Assembly (NCBI GenBank): GCA_002778195.1
Contig: PCDI01000002.1
Span: 2,600,859-2,664,858 of the forward strand
Direction of reading: 5' to 3'
DNA length: 64,000 nucleotides
Origin: Raffaelea ambrosiae
Lineage: Eukaryota; Ascomycota; Sordariomycetes; Ophiostomatales; Ophiostomataceae
Of the stretch, positions 23,076-34,707 are shown in pieces. The notes beneath the pieces are model-generated. The model did not search any database, was not told the DNA's origin, and saw only the letters and a program-made list of their open reading frames with translations. Every line of letters starts with the position of its first letter. The stretch's first letter is position 1. Made by a program: the position numbers and the translations under genes.

Positions 23076-24892
23076 ATGGCGACCAACAACATGCACAACC
23101 TGACGACGCTGATCAAGCGGTAGGTTTCTGCTGTCTCCTCAGTCCTGTGCCAAAAAGCACATGGCCAGCTTTTCGAGACTAACCTGTTCTCCCTTTCTCC
23201 CAGACTCGAGGCTGCCACTGCCCGCCTCGAAGACATCGCGTCGTCCACCATCGAGCTCCCCCAGGCCGTCCCCGACCTCCAGCAATCCATCGGCTCGCCC
23301 GCGTCCTCGGCCGCTGCGGGCGTCGCTGCCGGGGCTGCGGGCTCCAAGGCGCCTGCTGCGCCGCCCGCACCGCCCGCACCGCCCGCCGAAGAGCTGCCCG
23401 AGGCCATCGAAGAGTTTGACAACTTCCTCCACTCCGCCGTCGCCGGCTTCGTCGACCTGAGCAACAAGCACGGCGGCCTCGTGGCCGAGCAGGCCCACAA
23501 GGTGCTCGAGGGCTTCGAGGCCCAACGCACCTTTTTGCTCATCACCACCAAGGCCAAGAAGCCCGACATGACCGGCTCCGAGATGGCCGTCTACCAGGAC
23601 CTGCTCAAGCCCATCAACGAGGCCCTCATGGAGGTCACCAACATCAAGGACTCCAACCGCGGCTCCCCCGACTTCAACCACCTCAGCACCGTCTCCGAGG
23701 GCATCATGGTCCTCGCCTGGGTCACCGTCGACAACAAGCCCTACAAGCACGTCGAGGACTCGCTCGGCTCTGCCCAGTTCTTTGGCAACCGCGTTCTGAA
23801 GGAGTTCAAGGAGAAGTGAGTACGATGCGTTGTGTGGGAATCTACTACTGCCTATCCGCTAACCCCTCCCACCCCTCCAGGGATCCCCAACAGGTCGAAT
23901 GGGTCCAGGCCTTTTACAAGGTCTTCCACGACCTCGCCGACTACGTCAAGCAGTACTTTGGCGGCGGCATCATCTGGAAGGTCAACGGCCCTCCCGCACA
24001 AGAAGTCGCCAAATCCCTCAAGAACGCGAGCACACCCGCTGCCGCTGCTGCGCCACCACCACCACCACCACCCGCAGGCGGTATGCCGCCGCCGCCGCCA
24101 CCACCACCACCACCGGGCCCACCGCCGAAGCTGGACATCAAGATCGACGCTGCGCCCGCCAAGTCTGATGCGACGACCGAGGCCCGGGGCGCCGTGTTTG
24201 CCGAGATCAACCGGGGCGCAGACGTCACCAAGGGTCTGCGCAAGGTGGACAAGTCGCAGATGACGCACAAGAACCCGGCGTTGCGGGCGGCGGCAGGGAG
24301 TGCCCCGGGGGCAGCGCGCGGCAAGAGCCCGCCAGTTCCGAGCAAGAAGCCGAAGCCGGAGAGCATGCGGGTGAAGAAGCCGCCGCGGAAGGTGCTGGAG
24401 GGCAACAAGTGGATGATTGAAAACTTTGACAAGGACAATGGTGGCGGGCCGGGCAACCCGATTGAGATTGAAGCGGAGATTTCGCACTCGATCATGATCA
24501 GCAAGTGCACGAACACGACGGTGATTGTGCGCGGCAAGGGCAATGCGATTACGGTGGAGAACACGAGCCGGTTGTCGCTGGTGGTGGAGACGCTGGTGTC
24601 GACGGTGGACGTGGTCAAGTCGGCCAATTTTGCACTGCAGGTGCTGGGCACGATCCCGACGGTGATGCTGGACCAGGTCGACGGCGCGCAGGTGTACCTG
24701 AGCAAGGAGAGCACGGCCACGCAGGTGTTTATGAGCAAGACCGACGGCGTGAACCTGAATGTGCTGGTGCCGTCCAAGGACGAGCCGGGCGAGGAGGACT
24801 ACAAGGAGGTGCCGCTGCCTTCGCAGATCTGCTCCTACTACGACCCGAAGAAGGGCGAGCTGGTGAGCGAGATTGTAGCGCATGCTGGTTAG
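23076..24892 (+). CDS. srv2: Adenylyl cyclase-associated protein (CAP/SRV2)
   Basis: CAP recycles ADP-G-actin from cofilin and, in fungi, couples Ras to adenylyl cyclase. Three exons are inferred: 23076-23119, 23204-23815 and 23881-24892, with introns of 84 and 65 nt, giving about 555 aa. The N-terminal helix binding cyclase (NLTTLIKRLEAATARLEDIA) spans intron 1. The helical folded domain follows (about 60-250), including FNHLSTVSEGIMVLAWV. Two poly-Pro runs lie at about 274-302, then a WH2-like region, and the CARP beta-helix domain from PPRKVLEGNKWMIENF to the end. The C-terminal SEIVAHAG matches the family. Ala/Pro-rich linkers are longer than in yeast. The protein is cytosolic and associated with cortical actin. 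Confidence 0.96.
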
Positions 24893-25493
24893 AGGTCCGT
24901 AGGAGGTAGATGGGAAGGGCGGACAACGGAGGGGGGAGAATGCGAGAGCGAGAGTGAGAGTGAGAGTGGACGTGGATGCTTAGAGGAACGAGGGAACTAG
25001 AGAACGAGTTCACTGTAAACTATTGTGTTTTTGTAGCTTGTGTTCTTGAAAGTCCTGGCTGTGTTCTCTAGCTGAGGTTTGGTTTCCCTTCTGAGCTGTC
25101 TTATTTTTTTGTGTCTTTTTTCTGCATCGTCTATAGGGTTGCGAATGGCACAATGGTGTGAAAAAAAACAGACCACGAAAACAAACAGTGATCTAGCAAT
25201 AGACAATGAAACCCGCGAGAATCGACAGTGATGATTCAACAATAGGGCCTGAAAACAAGCATGCCATCCCAGCATCTCAACATGACATCGAACACACACA
25301 CACACACCGAAAACAGGACAGACACACTTGGAAATTTCAACAGGAAAAAAAGAAACAGGAAAAAAAAAAGGTTTCTAACCAATGGTCTGCGCGTTCTATC
25401 ATGGTGTATACATACAGAACATCAAAACCGACTTTTGTACCCAATTGCATGTACCTCTCTTCTCTTCTTCCTTTTACACCTCCAACCTACACC
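24893..25493. other. Convergent 3' spacer
   Basis: About 600 bp between the ends of CAP and CAT2. It holds a GAGAGT-type repeat near 24945-24970 and a short CA repeat near 25290-25306, but no gene. Confidence 0.6.
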
Positions 25494-27777
25494 TTACAGC
25501 TTCGACTTGGCCGCCTCCAGTGATGGCAGCAGCACGTCGCGCAGATCACCAGCGGCCTCGTTGATGTAGAAGCTCATGCGGTCGGTGCCGAGACCCTTGG
25601 AGACAATGTTGAAGTTGAGGCTGTGTAAAAAAGTTAGCAACCTGGCAAAAAGATAAACTACCACAAGTTTTTATTCCCCCCCCCCCCCCCCCAAAAAAAA
25701 CTCACCTGTTCTCGTTGATCATGTAGGCAATGCCGAAGCCCTCATCCACAACCTGGCTCCATCCGTAGCCGTTGAAGTACTCGGAGCTCAGCTGGGACGA
25801 CGAAATGAACCACTTGCTCGAGTAGGCAAAGGCAGGGTCCTGGTAGATGGCCGGCACCGACTCACCCGGCTCAAGCAACTGCTTGAGGCCAAACAGGTGG
25901 CGGTCCACACCCTTACCGTCCGAGGCGGCGGCAATGTACTCGAGGTGCGACGCCACAGCCTTGCGGAACAGCTTCTCCTTGGTGGCGTTGTCGACGCTGT
26001 CGTCAGACATGGCCTTGCAGAAGGCCACCGAGTCCTCCGACACGGTCCGGCAAGTCTCCGTGCGACCAAGCTGGAAGCGGCGCGTAGCGGCCGACTCGTA
26101 GGTCGGGCGGTTCTTGCCGTACATCTTGAAGTAGGCCAGCTGGATGACCATCTGCACGTAGGCGTCAGGCGAGCAGCGGAACTTCTTGATCAGACCCTTG
26201 CCGTAGCCCTGGTAGGCCTGGACGGTCAGCTGGTGGCGGCCAATGACGTCGGCAAAGTGGGCGCCAGCCTCCGCAACCGTCTTCTCGAGGGCAGGGTTCA
26301 GCTTGAACTCGAGGGCGACCGGCTCAGGCAGGTCGGCGCGCACGTGCGGGTCGTCCAGGTCGATCTTGTTCTTGAAGATGGCCTCGTTGACCCAGTCGTT
26401 CAGGCGGTGGGTCGGGGTGCCGTCCATCATGCTGTGCTCGCCCATGAAGCCCGAGGTGCCGTTCTCGTTGACGATGAACTGCAGCGGCTTGTCGAACCAG
26501 CGGTTGGAGCCGTTGCCGTGCCAGTACTGGTGAGCGCGCTCCTCCAGGGTGACGGGGGCGGCCTCGTCGAGGCAGACGACAAAGGAAGCGGACTCAATGG
26601 CCTCGAGCGACTCCTTGTTGATGGGGTTGGACCCCACCAGCTCGATGCGGGCATCGGCCCAGACGTCGCGGTTCTCCGTGGTCAGGAAGCCAACTGGCGG
26701 GGCCGGGCCGGCGGCGCTGTTGGACAGCTCGTAGACGCGGCGGAACTGGGCCTCAAGCTCGCTGGTGTTGAGCGGCTTGCCGGCGGCCTCGTGGACGACC
26801 TTGTAGAAGCGGTTCTTGCGGGCGACGACAATGTGCTTGTGAGTCTCGGGGTCGTACTTGTCGGAGTAGTCCTTGGGCTTGGCCGCAACGCGGCTGCAGT
26901 TGAACATCCACTTGTAGCTGTCCATGCAGATGGGCAGGCCCTTCATGTACTCGGGCTCGAGGGTGCCGGAGTCGACCAGCTTCTTGAAGGCCAGGGCGGC
27001 GGTGGTCAGGGCGGCGGCGCGCTTGGAGGGGTCGCGGCGGCGGCGGTCATCGCGGTGGGAGTAGAAGTACGAGACGTAGGGCACAACGGGGTCGCGGTAG
27101 GCCAGATAGGCAGCATCGTTCCACCACTCGTAGATCCAGTTCTTGGTGGCCGGGTCCGCGCGCTTGGCGACCAGCTTCTCCTGCAGCTTCTGGCCAACAC
27201 CGCCGGGCTTGATGAACTCTTCGACGGCAGCCTGGCTCTTGGCGACGTCCTCGGGCGGGTAGAGGGCCTTGAGGCTCTTGACGTAGCGGGCGGCGGTCTC
27301 CTCGAGGGTCGGCACGGGCAGGCGCGGCAGCGATTCCTGGAAACGCAGCATGGGGCCCTTGGAGTTGTCCTCGACGTAGCCTGGAATGGAGTCGCGAGAG
27401 GTGAGCGGAGAAGCAGCCAAAAGAAATAAATTAAAGAGACAGCTCCAGGGACGAGCCAGATTGGCCAGAAACGACGGCGAAACTTAGAGGACGGAAGAAC
27501 GCAGAACATACCCTTCGGCAGAGCCGGCTTCGTGCTGTTGTTTCGTGCGGGAGCCATTGCGAAGCGAGTCTGGAGACGATGGTCAGCAGGCGGGCGCAGC
27601 AGCCAAGACGACGAGCATGAGCAGAGACACAGCGGAAACCCCGAGGTTAATAAGAACAAGCAGGGCCAGAATCCACGCCTGACATACAAATTGAGAGCGC
27701 AACGGCAGGCGCGCGCAGCTCGTGCTGGTCCGGAGCAGAGAAGACCGGGCCTCAGCTCGTGCAACGGCTGCAAACAT
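25494..27777 (-). CDS. cat2: Carnitine O-acetyltransferase, predicted dual mitochondrial/peroxisomal
   Basis: This enzyme swaps acetyl groups between CoA and carnitine, shuttling acetyl units out of peroxisomes and into mitochondria during growth on fatty acids or acetate. The core exons are 27380-25706 and 25620-25494, preceded by exon 27569-27512. The catalytic HxxxDG motif is seen in FMGEHSMMDGTP. The protein ends AAKSKL, a canonical PTS1. Starting at ATG 27557 gives 615 aa (MAPARNNSTKPALPKG). An upstream ATG at 27777 opens a 30-codon exon (27777-27688) ending at GTATGT; splicing to TCTCCAG before 27569 joins in frame and adds an Arg/Ala/Ser-rich presequence (MFAAVARAEARSSLLRTS...) with a single acidic residue, giving 649 aa. 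Introns are 118, 131 and 85 nt; the last holds a C17 run. The short form would be peroxisomal and the long form mitochondrial. Confidence 0.93.
27641..27646 (-). promoter_or_regulatory. CCGAGG motif between the two CAT2 start sites
   Basis: CCGAGG (CCTCGG on the other strand) is the core bound by the fatty-acid regulators FarA/FarB in Aspergillus and CTF1 in Fusarium. It lies 84 bp upstream of the short-form ATG, inside the first intron of the long form. A second copy sits at 28253-28258. A six-base motif is expected by chance in GC-rich DNA, so this is only suggestive. Confidence 0.3.
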
Positions 27778-30202
27778 CCCCAATGGTGCCTTGGAGGGCT
27801 TGTCTGCAGAGGCCTTTTTGCCGGTTGGGGGAGGGACGTGGGCGGACAGGGGGGGGGGGGGGAAAAAAAAAAAAAAAAGAGATCAAACACACTGAACGAA
27901 TTTGCTTGTGACTCGCCTTTGGCCCTTGGGCGAACGGATGCTGCGCTGCTGCCGGTTCTGGAAGGGTTGCTGCTTTTGTGTGTGTGTGTGTGGTTGGACG
28001 AGTTGGAGGAAAGGACGAGGAGGAGGAGAAAAGAGGAGAAAAGAGGAGTGGTGGGATGCAGGACCAGGTCAACTGCAGGAAGGTCCGACAGGAGCTGCAA
28101 CCAGGTTGGCCGAATTTGGGGCTGCTCGTTTGTTACTCGGGTCGGTCTCCAGAAGATCCCTAGGCTGGTGTGCGCTCACTTGCGGGATCCTTCGTTCTTT
28201 TTTTTTCTTTTTAAAAATCGAATTTAGTCGTGTCTGGGCCGATTTGCGACCGCCGAGGTGCTTTTCGGGACAGAACGCGGGTGGAGTGGCCTTGTGGGCT
28301 GCCGGCTGGTGTGATGGACGATGGAGAAGAAGTCTACGAGTAAAAAAGAAGACGAACGAAAAGATAAAAAAGAAGAAAAGAAGGGAAAACCTCAGAAGCC
28401 CCTTTTTGGTCTTATTCTATTTCTCTTCGTCATCAGAGATCGGCTATTCTAGTGCACTGACGCCTCCTTCCCGAATGGCCTCTCACGGCTCTTTATATCT
28501 GGCCTGCTCTTACAACCGAACGGGCAGGAACGACCGACTGCGACAACGTGATCTCCCTTTGTCTCGAGCCCTTGCCCGCCGCATCCAGTAAGACCGCGTC
28601 CTTGGAGTAAAACTGCCCAAACGGGTCACTTCACGGCTGTGGGAAGGAAGGAGCGATCGATGAGCCGAGCTCGACCCGGTGTTCCTCGTACCTCTTTTTT
28701 GGCGCGCCTTTGGGCCTGTCCTGTTCGTGTCCCTGGGTCGTGCTCTCCGCAGGTTGTCCCGGCAAAAGGACGCCAGCACCGCGCCCCTCCAATTGGTCTG
28801 CTTTCCATTGAGCCGAGGTATGGTCACCTATGGATGGGGCTGCCGCGGAAGACGCCCAGACCACCCCAGCTTCCTCCAGTTTTTTGTGGTCATTCTCCAA
28901 ATTCGCTGTGGAGATTAGCGGAGTTTTGCGGTTTGCCCCCCCTAACTACATAGTAGAAGCCGCCTTTCACATGATTGTGCGTGTCCGAACAATCGAGGCA
29001 AGCGATTATCAAGGAGATGGCCAGACAGGCAAAACGAACAATACAGCAAATTGCAGCACTCTAGCCATCTGCACGAAAAAAATCCATATGTAGTATTGTT
29101 TGACCCCCCCCCCCAAAAAGCAGCCAAACGAGGTAACTAATCACTAGTTACACCAGAACAAAGTTGCGGACGAAGGGGAGAGTCCGTCGCCACACGGCGT
29201 CCGTTGCTGCAGGCTGTTCCTGATCAGCCAATTATGGTGTTAGGTTATCTGCACGGGGATTTTGTCCACTTCGTGACGGTAGTTTGAAACTGTTGGACAT
29301 GAAGTATGCCAGCCAGCCACCCAACGAAACAACGTCTTGCTGTGGCTTGTATACTGTGGCTTTCTGTCCTCTGCATCATGAGCCACGTTACTGCTTTGTG
29401 AATGAACCGACTGTCGATCGTGTCTGCTCGGAGTTTCCATCTTGCCGACACGGCAATGGGCTCCTAGAATATTAGTTACTCTGTAATCATGCCCGGCGCA
29501 ATACCATGAAGCAAGATTGCCGAACGAACACAGACACATCGTCGCCATGCCCAGCTTCAAAACGATAACGAGCTCTCTGCTGTACTCCAAAACACGCCGC
29601 TTCCAAGCCAGATGCCGGCACGGAGGATGCCGTCTCCGACTCGTTTTGCAGGCGGAATATACGACAAGACCGAGTCAGCTCTGGTAAATGGCGTTTTGTC
29701 TCCAACCCAATCTGGAAGAGCATTTGACAGTGGAAGCCACCGTATACAGAGCAAAGAATTGAGCTGTGGATAGGTGGTGTACGGAGAATATACGGGTTGT
29801 CATAGTGGCCGCAGACATGGGCGATTTCCTCAAAAGCTGTGGGCTTTCTTGATGAGATACATACCTACAGTATGATTGCTTTCCCAATGATAGCAAAAGC
29901 TGGCAGAATTCGCAGAAAATTGCATCTCGCCCAGAAGTGACGACAAATGAGTAATCTTCGCATCTCTGTGAGACGAACGGGAACAACTAGGGAGGGGTGA
30001 TCAGGCCCTAGTTTTAACCGAACAATAACGTGTTTTATGATAACTAAACGTTGTCTATGAGTGTTTTGCTGTTTCGGACGATTTTGGAGAACGAAGCTAT
30101 GGTGGGGTCCCACGGTGTAACGGCAATGGCAAGCTAGCATGAGACTAGGGTCCAATTTCTGGACCAGGCTATATAAGCTGTTTACCGGGAGATGTCCAAC
30201 AA
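27778..30202. other. Intergenic region upstream of CAT2
   Basis: About 2.4 kb with no convincing gene. It contains G14 followed by A16 (27849-27878), purine-rich GAGGAGAAAA repeats near 28015-28050, CCGAGG at 28253, ACTACATAGTAG at 28945-28956, and C11 at 29104-29114. From 28900 the DNA is AT-richer, with short fragmentary ORFs on both strands. Confidence 0.5.
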
Positions 30203-30283
30203 GGCAAGGTGGCGGAGTGGTTAACGCGCGGGCCTGCTAAGCCCGTCCTTTCGAGGGCCAGGGTTCGAATCCCTGCCTTGTCG
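30203..30283 (+). tRNA. tRNA-Ser (anticodon GCU)
   Basis: The 81-nt gene has a 7-bp acceptor stem (GGCAAGG with CCTTGTC, one G-U pair), D arm, anticodon stem CGGGC/GCCCG with loop CTGCTAA (anticodon GCT at 30236-30238), a long type-II variable arm typical of tRNA-Ser, and the T loop GGTTCGAATCC. The discriminator is G at 30283. It decodes AGC/AGU. No intron is present. Confidence 0.97.
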
Positions 30284-30285
30284 TA

Positions 30286-30292
30286 TTTTTTT
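30286..30292 (+). terminator. RNA polymerase III terminator
   Basis: A T7 run begins three bases after the tRNA 3' end, as expected for Pol III termination. Confidence 0.85.
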
Positions 30293-31493
30293 GCTCTTTT
30301 TTTTTGCTTCTTTTTTCTCCTCACTTCATTCCATGTATCTGTGTCACTTTACTGCTCGTTCTCGCTTTCGCTTTTTTTTTCTTGTTTCTTATTTATTTGA
30401 GGTAGCCATCAATAAGATCAGCCGACCCTGAGTATCGCGACGCAACGACGTGGAACACGAAAACCCCATAAAGCGAGACGACCCCCGGGTGATGACATCC
30501 TGTCGCCGGGGCATGGACATGGTAACTTTTGCCGTGGGGGCCAATGCTCGCAAACCCATAACGACATGGATGTCGCATGCGCGGCCTGCTGGCACAGATC
30601 ATCTCAGCTATGACTACAACTTTGCGCTAAAGAGTTAAGACAGCCTTCCCGAGCGACAATATCCCTCGGCAGATCGCCGGTCATCATCTGACAACGGGAT
30701 ATCGGGAGGATTTGAGCGGCTGGCTCTCAGCACCGGGGTGTGTCCTTGCCTGTCTTGGTAGGACTGCCTTGTATGATCTGCTATTCCCACATATGGAACA
30801 GAGCCGTTTCTCAGTGTGCGTGAGCCAAAGATGCATAAAATGTCTGTCAGCTGCCACTGCCACACTGAACAGTCCTCCGCAACACAAGAGTTGTTAGAAA
30901 ATAAGAGAACGTGCAATAGAGATTCACATTGTGGTTTGGTTGTTAATACATGTATGGTCTGCCCCAACCTCTTATCCGTCTCTTCTTCTTTTGTTGCTGG
31001 TCACACGGGACACAACCCGAGCCAGCGAGAAACCCTGATCTCTCCCCTGCCCTTATGGCACAATGAGACAATATAAAAAAATAGAACATAGAGAGGAAAT
31101 GACAAGAAAGGAAGGAACAACACTGAGAGTAAGTGTGCGCACGGAACAGAGGGGAAAAAAAGAAGACAAGGGCAGATATCAATAAACAAATAATAGGGGA
31201 GGCAGAACTCACGGCAAAGACAAAAAGAGAGCAGAAAATAACAAAACCGGAAACAGACCCAAGAAATTCCAAGCCTCAAGAGAACGCCATATCTCTACCG
31301 CCCCAGAGTTCACCAAAAAATTGTTGTGTGCTGCTTTTTTTCCCCCAATCTCCTTCTCGGAAATCCCCACAACAGACACGGACACACCCACACACCTCCA
31401 CATCTTCTCGTCCTCCAGCTCCGTTAGAATCCCTACCTCATGTCCAGGTATGGAAAAGTAAGTTGTACGATGGTAGTCGCAACCCTCAAACGT
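30293..31493. other. Intergenic region
   Basis: About 1.2 kb between the tRNA and the end of the RSC8 gene. It is AT-rich with purine-rich stretches. Short ORFs have no recognisable features. Confidence 0.5.
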
Positions 31494-33902
31494 TTACAGC
31501 TCCACACTCCGGACGGCACCCGTTGCGCTCAGGGGCTGCACACCCGCTGCGGCGGCTGGTGACTGGAACGCCAGCTTCTGGCCGTCCACGAGCGCCTCCT
31601 GTGCCAACCGCAGACCCTGGTCGCCGCCCACTGCCGCCGCCGCCTTGAGGCCATCCTGAGCCTCGCGCACGCGCCGCTTAAAGGACAACCGGTCCAGGAA
31701 CAGCTGCTGCCGCGCGCGCTCCAGCTCGCGCCGCTCGGCCTGCAAAATCGCCTCCATCTCATTAAAGTACTGCAGCTTAAGCTCCATCTTTTGCAGCGTT
31801 ACATTGACCGCCGCCGACACCAGCCGGCTCATCTCGCGCTCTTCGTGCGACGCCAGGCCGCCCGACCGCGCACCTACGGACGCCAGCGGGATGTTCGCCA
31901 GCGACTTGGTGCTCTCGGCAGGACCGCCAGCCTTCTTGATGGCAACGTCGGTGCTCTGTGCAGCAGCGCCGTCCACATCCATGGCGTCGCTGTCTCCCCC
32001 GGTAGCGGCCGTCTCCTTCTTACGGTTGTCTGCAGAAGCTACCTCGCCCGACGGTGCATCGTGGCCACCGGCCTCCAGCTTCCGCTGCAAACCCTTCTTC
32101 AGCTCGTCCAGCGACTTGTTGGCAGCAGCAGCCGTGCTGGCCGGGTCCGCCAAGCTGGCCAGGAAGCCAATCACAGACATGACCGGGTTGTCGGCCTGGT
32201 TGAAAGGCAGCCGTCCGCCGCCGCCGCCCAGTATCGACAGACCCACAGGGCCGTTCTCTGTGACTTCCGAGTCGAGGTACTTGGACTCAATGTCCAGCTG
32301 CAGGAACTGGAGCACGCACTCTTCGCGTGTCCGGGTGCCGACATGGTCCGCCACCTGGCCCCAGTCATCGTCGAACCGCTCGATCGCCTCCAGCAGGCGC
32401 ACAAGCTCGGCGTCGCTCCACGGCGCATCCCGGTCCAATACCGCCGAGTATGTGGGGTTCTCCATGCGCAGGTATTGCGCGTTGGTCTGATTGCCGGCCA
32501 TGCGGCCCTCCAGGTAGCAGCTCGGGCACAGGTCATACTGGGCGCGAGGATTGCCCTCGGCCTGGGGGTTGTGGTAGTAGATGCGCGTGCAGTCAATGCC
32601 GCACAGGTGGCAGTTGACCTTGACGCTCGGCTTCTTGGCGAGCTCGTCCTCGGATGGCGCGGCATTAGCGCTCTGCACGCCATTAGTATGGGCCTCGCCG
32701 TTAGTCTTGGCCTCGCTCTTGTTATTGAGCTTAGTGCCACGTGCCGTGGCCTCGTAGATGTTGCGGCCAACTTCCAGATTCAGCTCGGACTTGGGCACAG
32801 GACCAGCGGCGGCACGGGCGTCCGTATCGCTGTGCTTCTTGCCCTGCAGCACAACCGGGTCGGCGGCCGGTTGCCACGGCTGCAGGCCTCTTGGGGTGTC
32901 TGCGATGATCTTGAAGTGGCCCGTAAATGGAGGTCCGACGTGCGACGGCCGCTGCTCATAATCAACCTGTTTGAAGCGTTAGCTACGGGTCGTAACGATG
33001 GCCCAGATTGATAAAAACGAGGACGGCGTACCTGGTAGTTGATCAGGCCCCATTGCTCGAGGAACGCGTGCACGCGCATAATTGCGCACACGTCACCCGC
33101 CAGATTGCGCCGGCAGGCGGTCACGGTGAGGTACTCGATCGGGTTCAGACGGTAGGTGTTGATCATGAAGTCGCGGTAGTCCTTGTAGACGTTGGGGGTC
33201 TTGCTGCGGTTCCGGTTGTTGAAGAACTCGGGCAGCGCTTTCCGCTCAATGTTGTGGATGTTGTTCATGTCGAACCAGGTGCTGTAGCTGGGGAGAATGA
33301 TGGCGTGCGTCTGGCGGATGAGGTGTTCGCGCGCTGCGTTCTCCGCCGTCTCCTTGGTCTTGGACCCGTTGATGCTGCCCTCACCCTCCACCGCGCCTTC
33401 TTCGCCGTTCTCATCACCGGCAGCGTTTGCCGCGGCGGTTCCTTCAGCAGCGTTGGCGCCGTCCTCCTCCGCACCAGTGCCCTCCGTCTTGGTCTCGCCC
33501 TCGGCTGCGCTCGGGGCCGCATCGCCCATGGCCTCATCTTCGCCGGCGGCGGCAGGGGCTTCGGAGGCATCTGCGCCGGCTTCGGGGATGCCCGTCACAG
33601 CGGGTGTGCTGCTGTCTTCCTTAATGACAGGCTCGGTCGACGCGGGTGCGGTCGCGGCATCGCCTTCGCCCATTTGCACATCTGCAGGAGCACACAGTTA
33701 GCCAAATCTATCACCTACGCAGACACATGCATCGATGCGCCGCCCCGAGAGGGCCCCAAGGGGGATAGCATCCACAGTGATCCGCACCTTCACCCGCGGG
33801 TTGTGTCGTTTCTGGTTCCCGAGGCTGGTGTAGAACAGGGTTGGCGCTAGGCGAGGCGCCGTTGGAGGGGCTGCCAAAGTTGACGGACTCGTCTGCCATC
33901 AT
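31494..33902 (-). CDS. rsc8: RSC8/SWI3-type SWIRM-SANT chromatin remodelling subunit
   Basis: A core scaffold subunit of SWI/SNF and RSC-type nucleosome remodellers. Exons are 33902-33788, 33681-33032 and 32966-31494, with introns of 106 and 65 nt, giving about 745 aa. After an acidic Ala/Glu-rich N-terminus comes the SWIRM domain (about 155-255; IILPSYSTWFDMNNIHNIE ... AFLEQWGLINYQVDYEQRP, the last part across intron 2). A ZZ-type zinc finger follows (CHLCGIDC ... YDLCPSCYLEG, about 374-410), then a SANT domain (PWSDAELVRLLEAIERFDDD, about 435-480), and a C-terminal coiled coil (about 640-710) for dimerisation. There are two adjacent ATGs, 33902 and 33899; the second has the better context. 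The single SWI3-like gene of filamentous fungi usually serves both complexes. Confidence 0.94.
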
Positions 33903-34707
33903 GAAAAGCCAAGGGTGCGAGTCGGGAGGAGTGGATGAAGGCGGTGAGACGGTGTGACGTGGTTGTCGTCGCGCGCCTGGCGATGGATGAGGGTCGACGA
34001 AACCGAGAAAGGGAGAAGATGGAAAGATTTCGCGACTTTGGACCCTGAAACGCGCAAGGGAGTCGAACACCTGTGAATGTTAAAAAGAATGTGGCCCAGG
34101 CGATCGCGACAATCGTGTCATTCGCGCAGCAGACAGAGGCTCGCGACTAGACGATGTTCTGAGATGGATGGGGGTGGTTGAAGAGCACGAGGTTGTGGGT
34201 TGTGTGTTCAAGGGGCAAACCTCTCCGATTGATTGATTTGAAAGGCTGGGTCGCGTTTTGGACACGGGAAAAAAAAAGCAGCTAGGAGGCGCGCTTCAGA
34301 ATAAGTTGCTGCCTGGCGCCGAATGCTCTGGGTACCTCAGGCAGCAAGTCCTGTCAGTAAATTTCTGCCTGATTGCTGACATAATGGAAGCTGTCCGTAA
34401 AGGGAAAGGCGCGTTTCTCCCCCCATTCATTCCCCCACCCTTCAAGCTGCAGGCTTCAGACTCCGAAAGCGCTGTGCAGCCAGACCTCGGGCCGTATCCA
34501 ACCGGGAATAGCCCCCCACACTTTGTGTGCAGCGCCTTCTTCTTCGGACATCAGATCCGAGACGCTGCATCGTCGTGCTGCACCACCATAGCTTGCAACA
34601 TAAGAACCTACGGGAGACGACAGGCTTTTCGCCAACCGGCCAATTCTTTGCACCTCTCTTTTTGTTTGTGGTTCTCGTTGCCCTGCCACCCCACTTCTAC
34701 TGCAAAA
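33903..34707. other. Divergent promoter between RSC8 and ETF-alpha
   Basis: About 800 bp serving two divergent genes. CCTCGG at 34485-34490 lies about 220 bp before the ETF-alpha start and matches the FarA/FarB core. No other gene is seen. Confidence 0.5.

Noticed and set aside
25897..27429. 510-codon plus-strand ORF opposite CAT2
   Set aside because: Shadow frame of a well-identified carnitine acetyltransferase.
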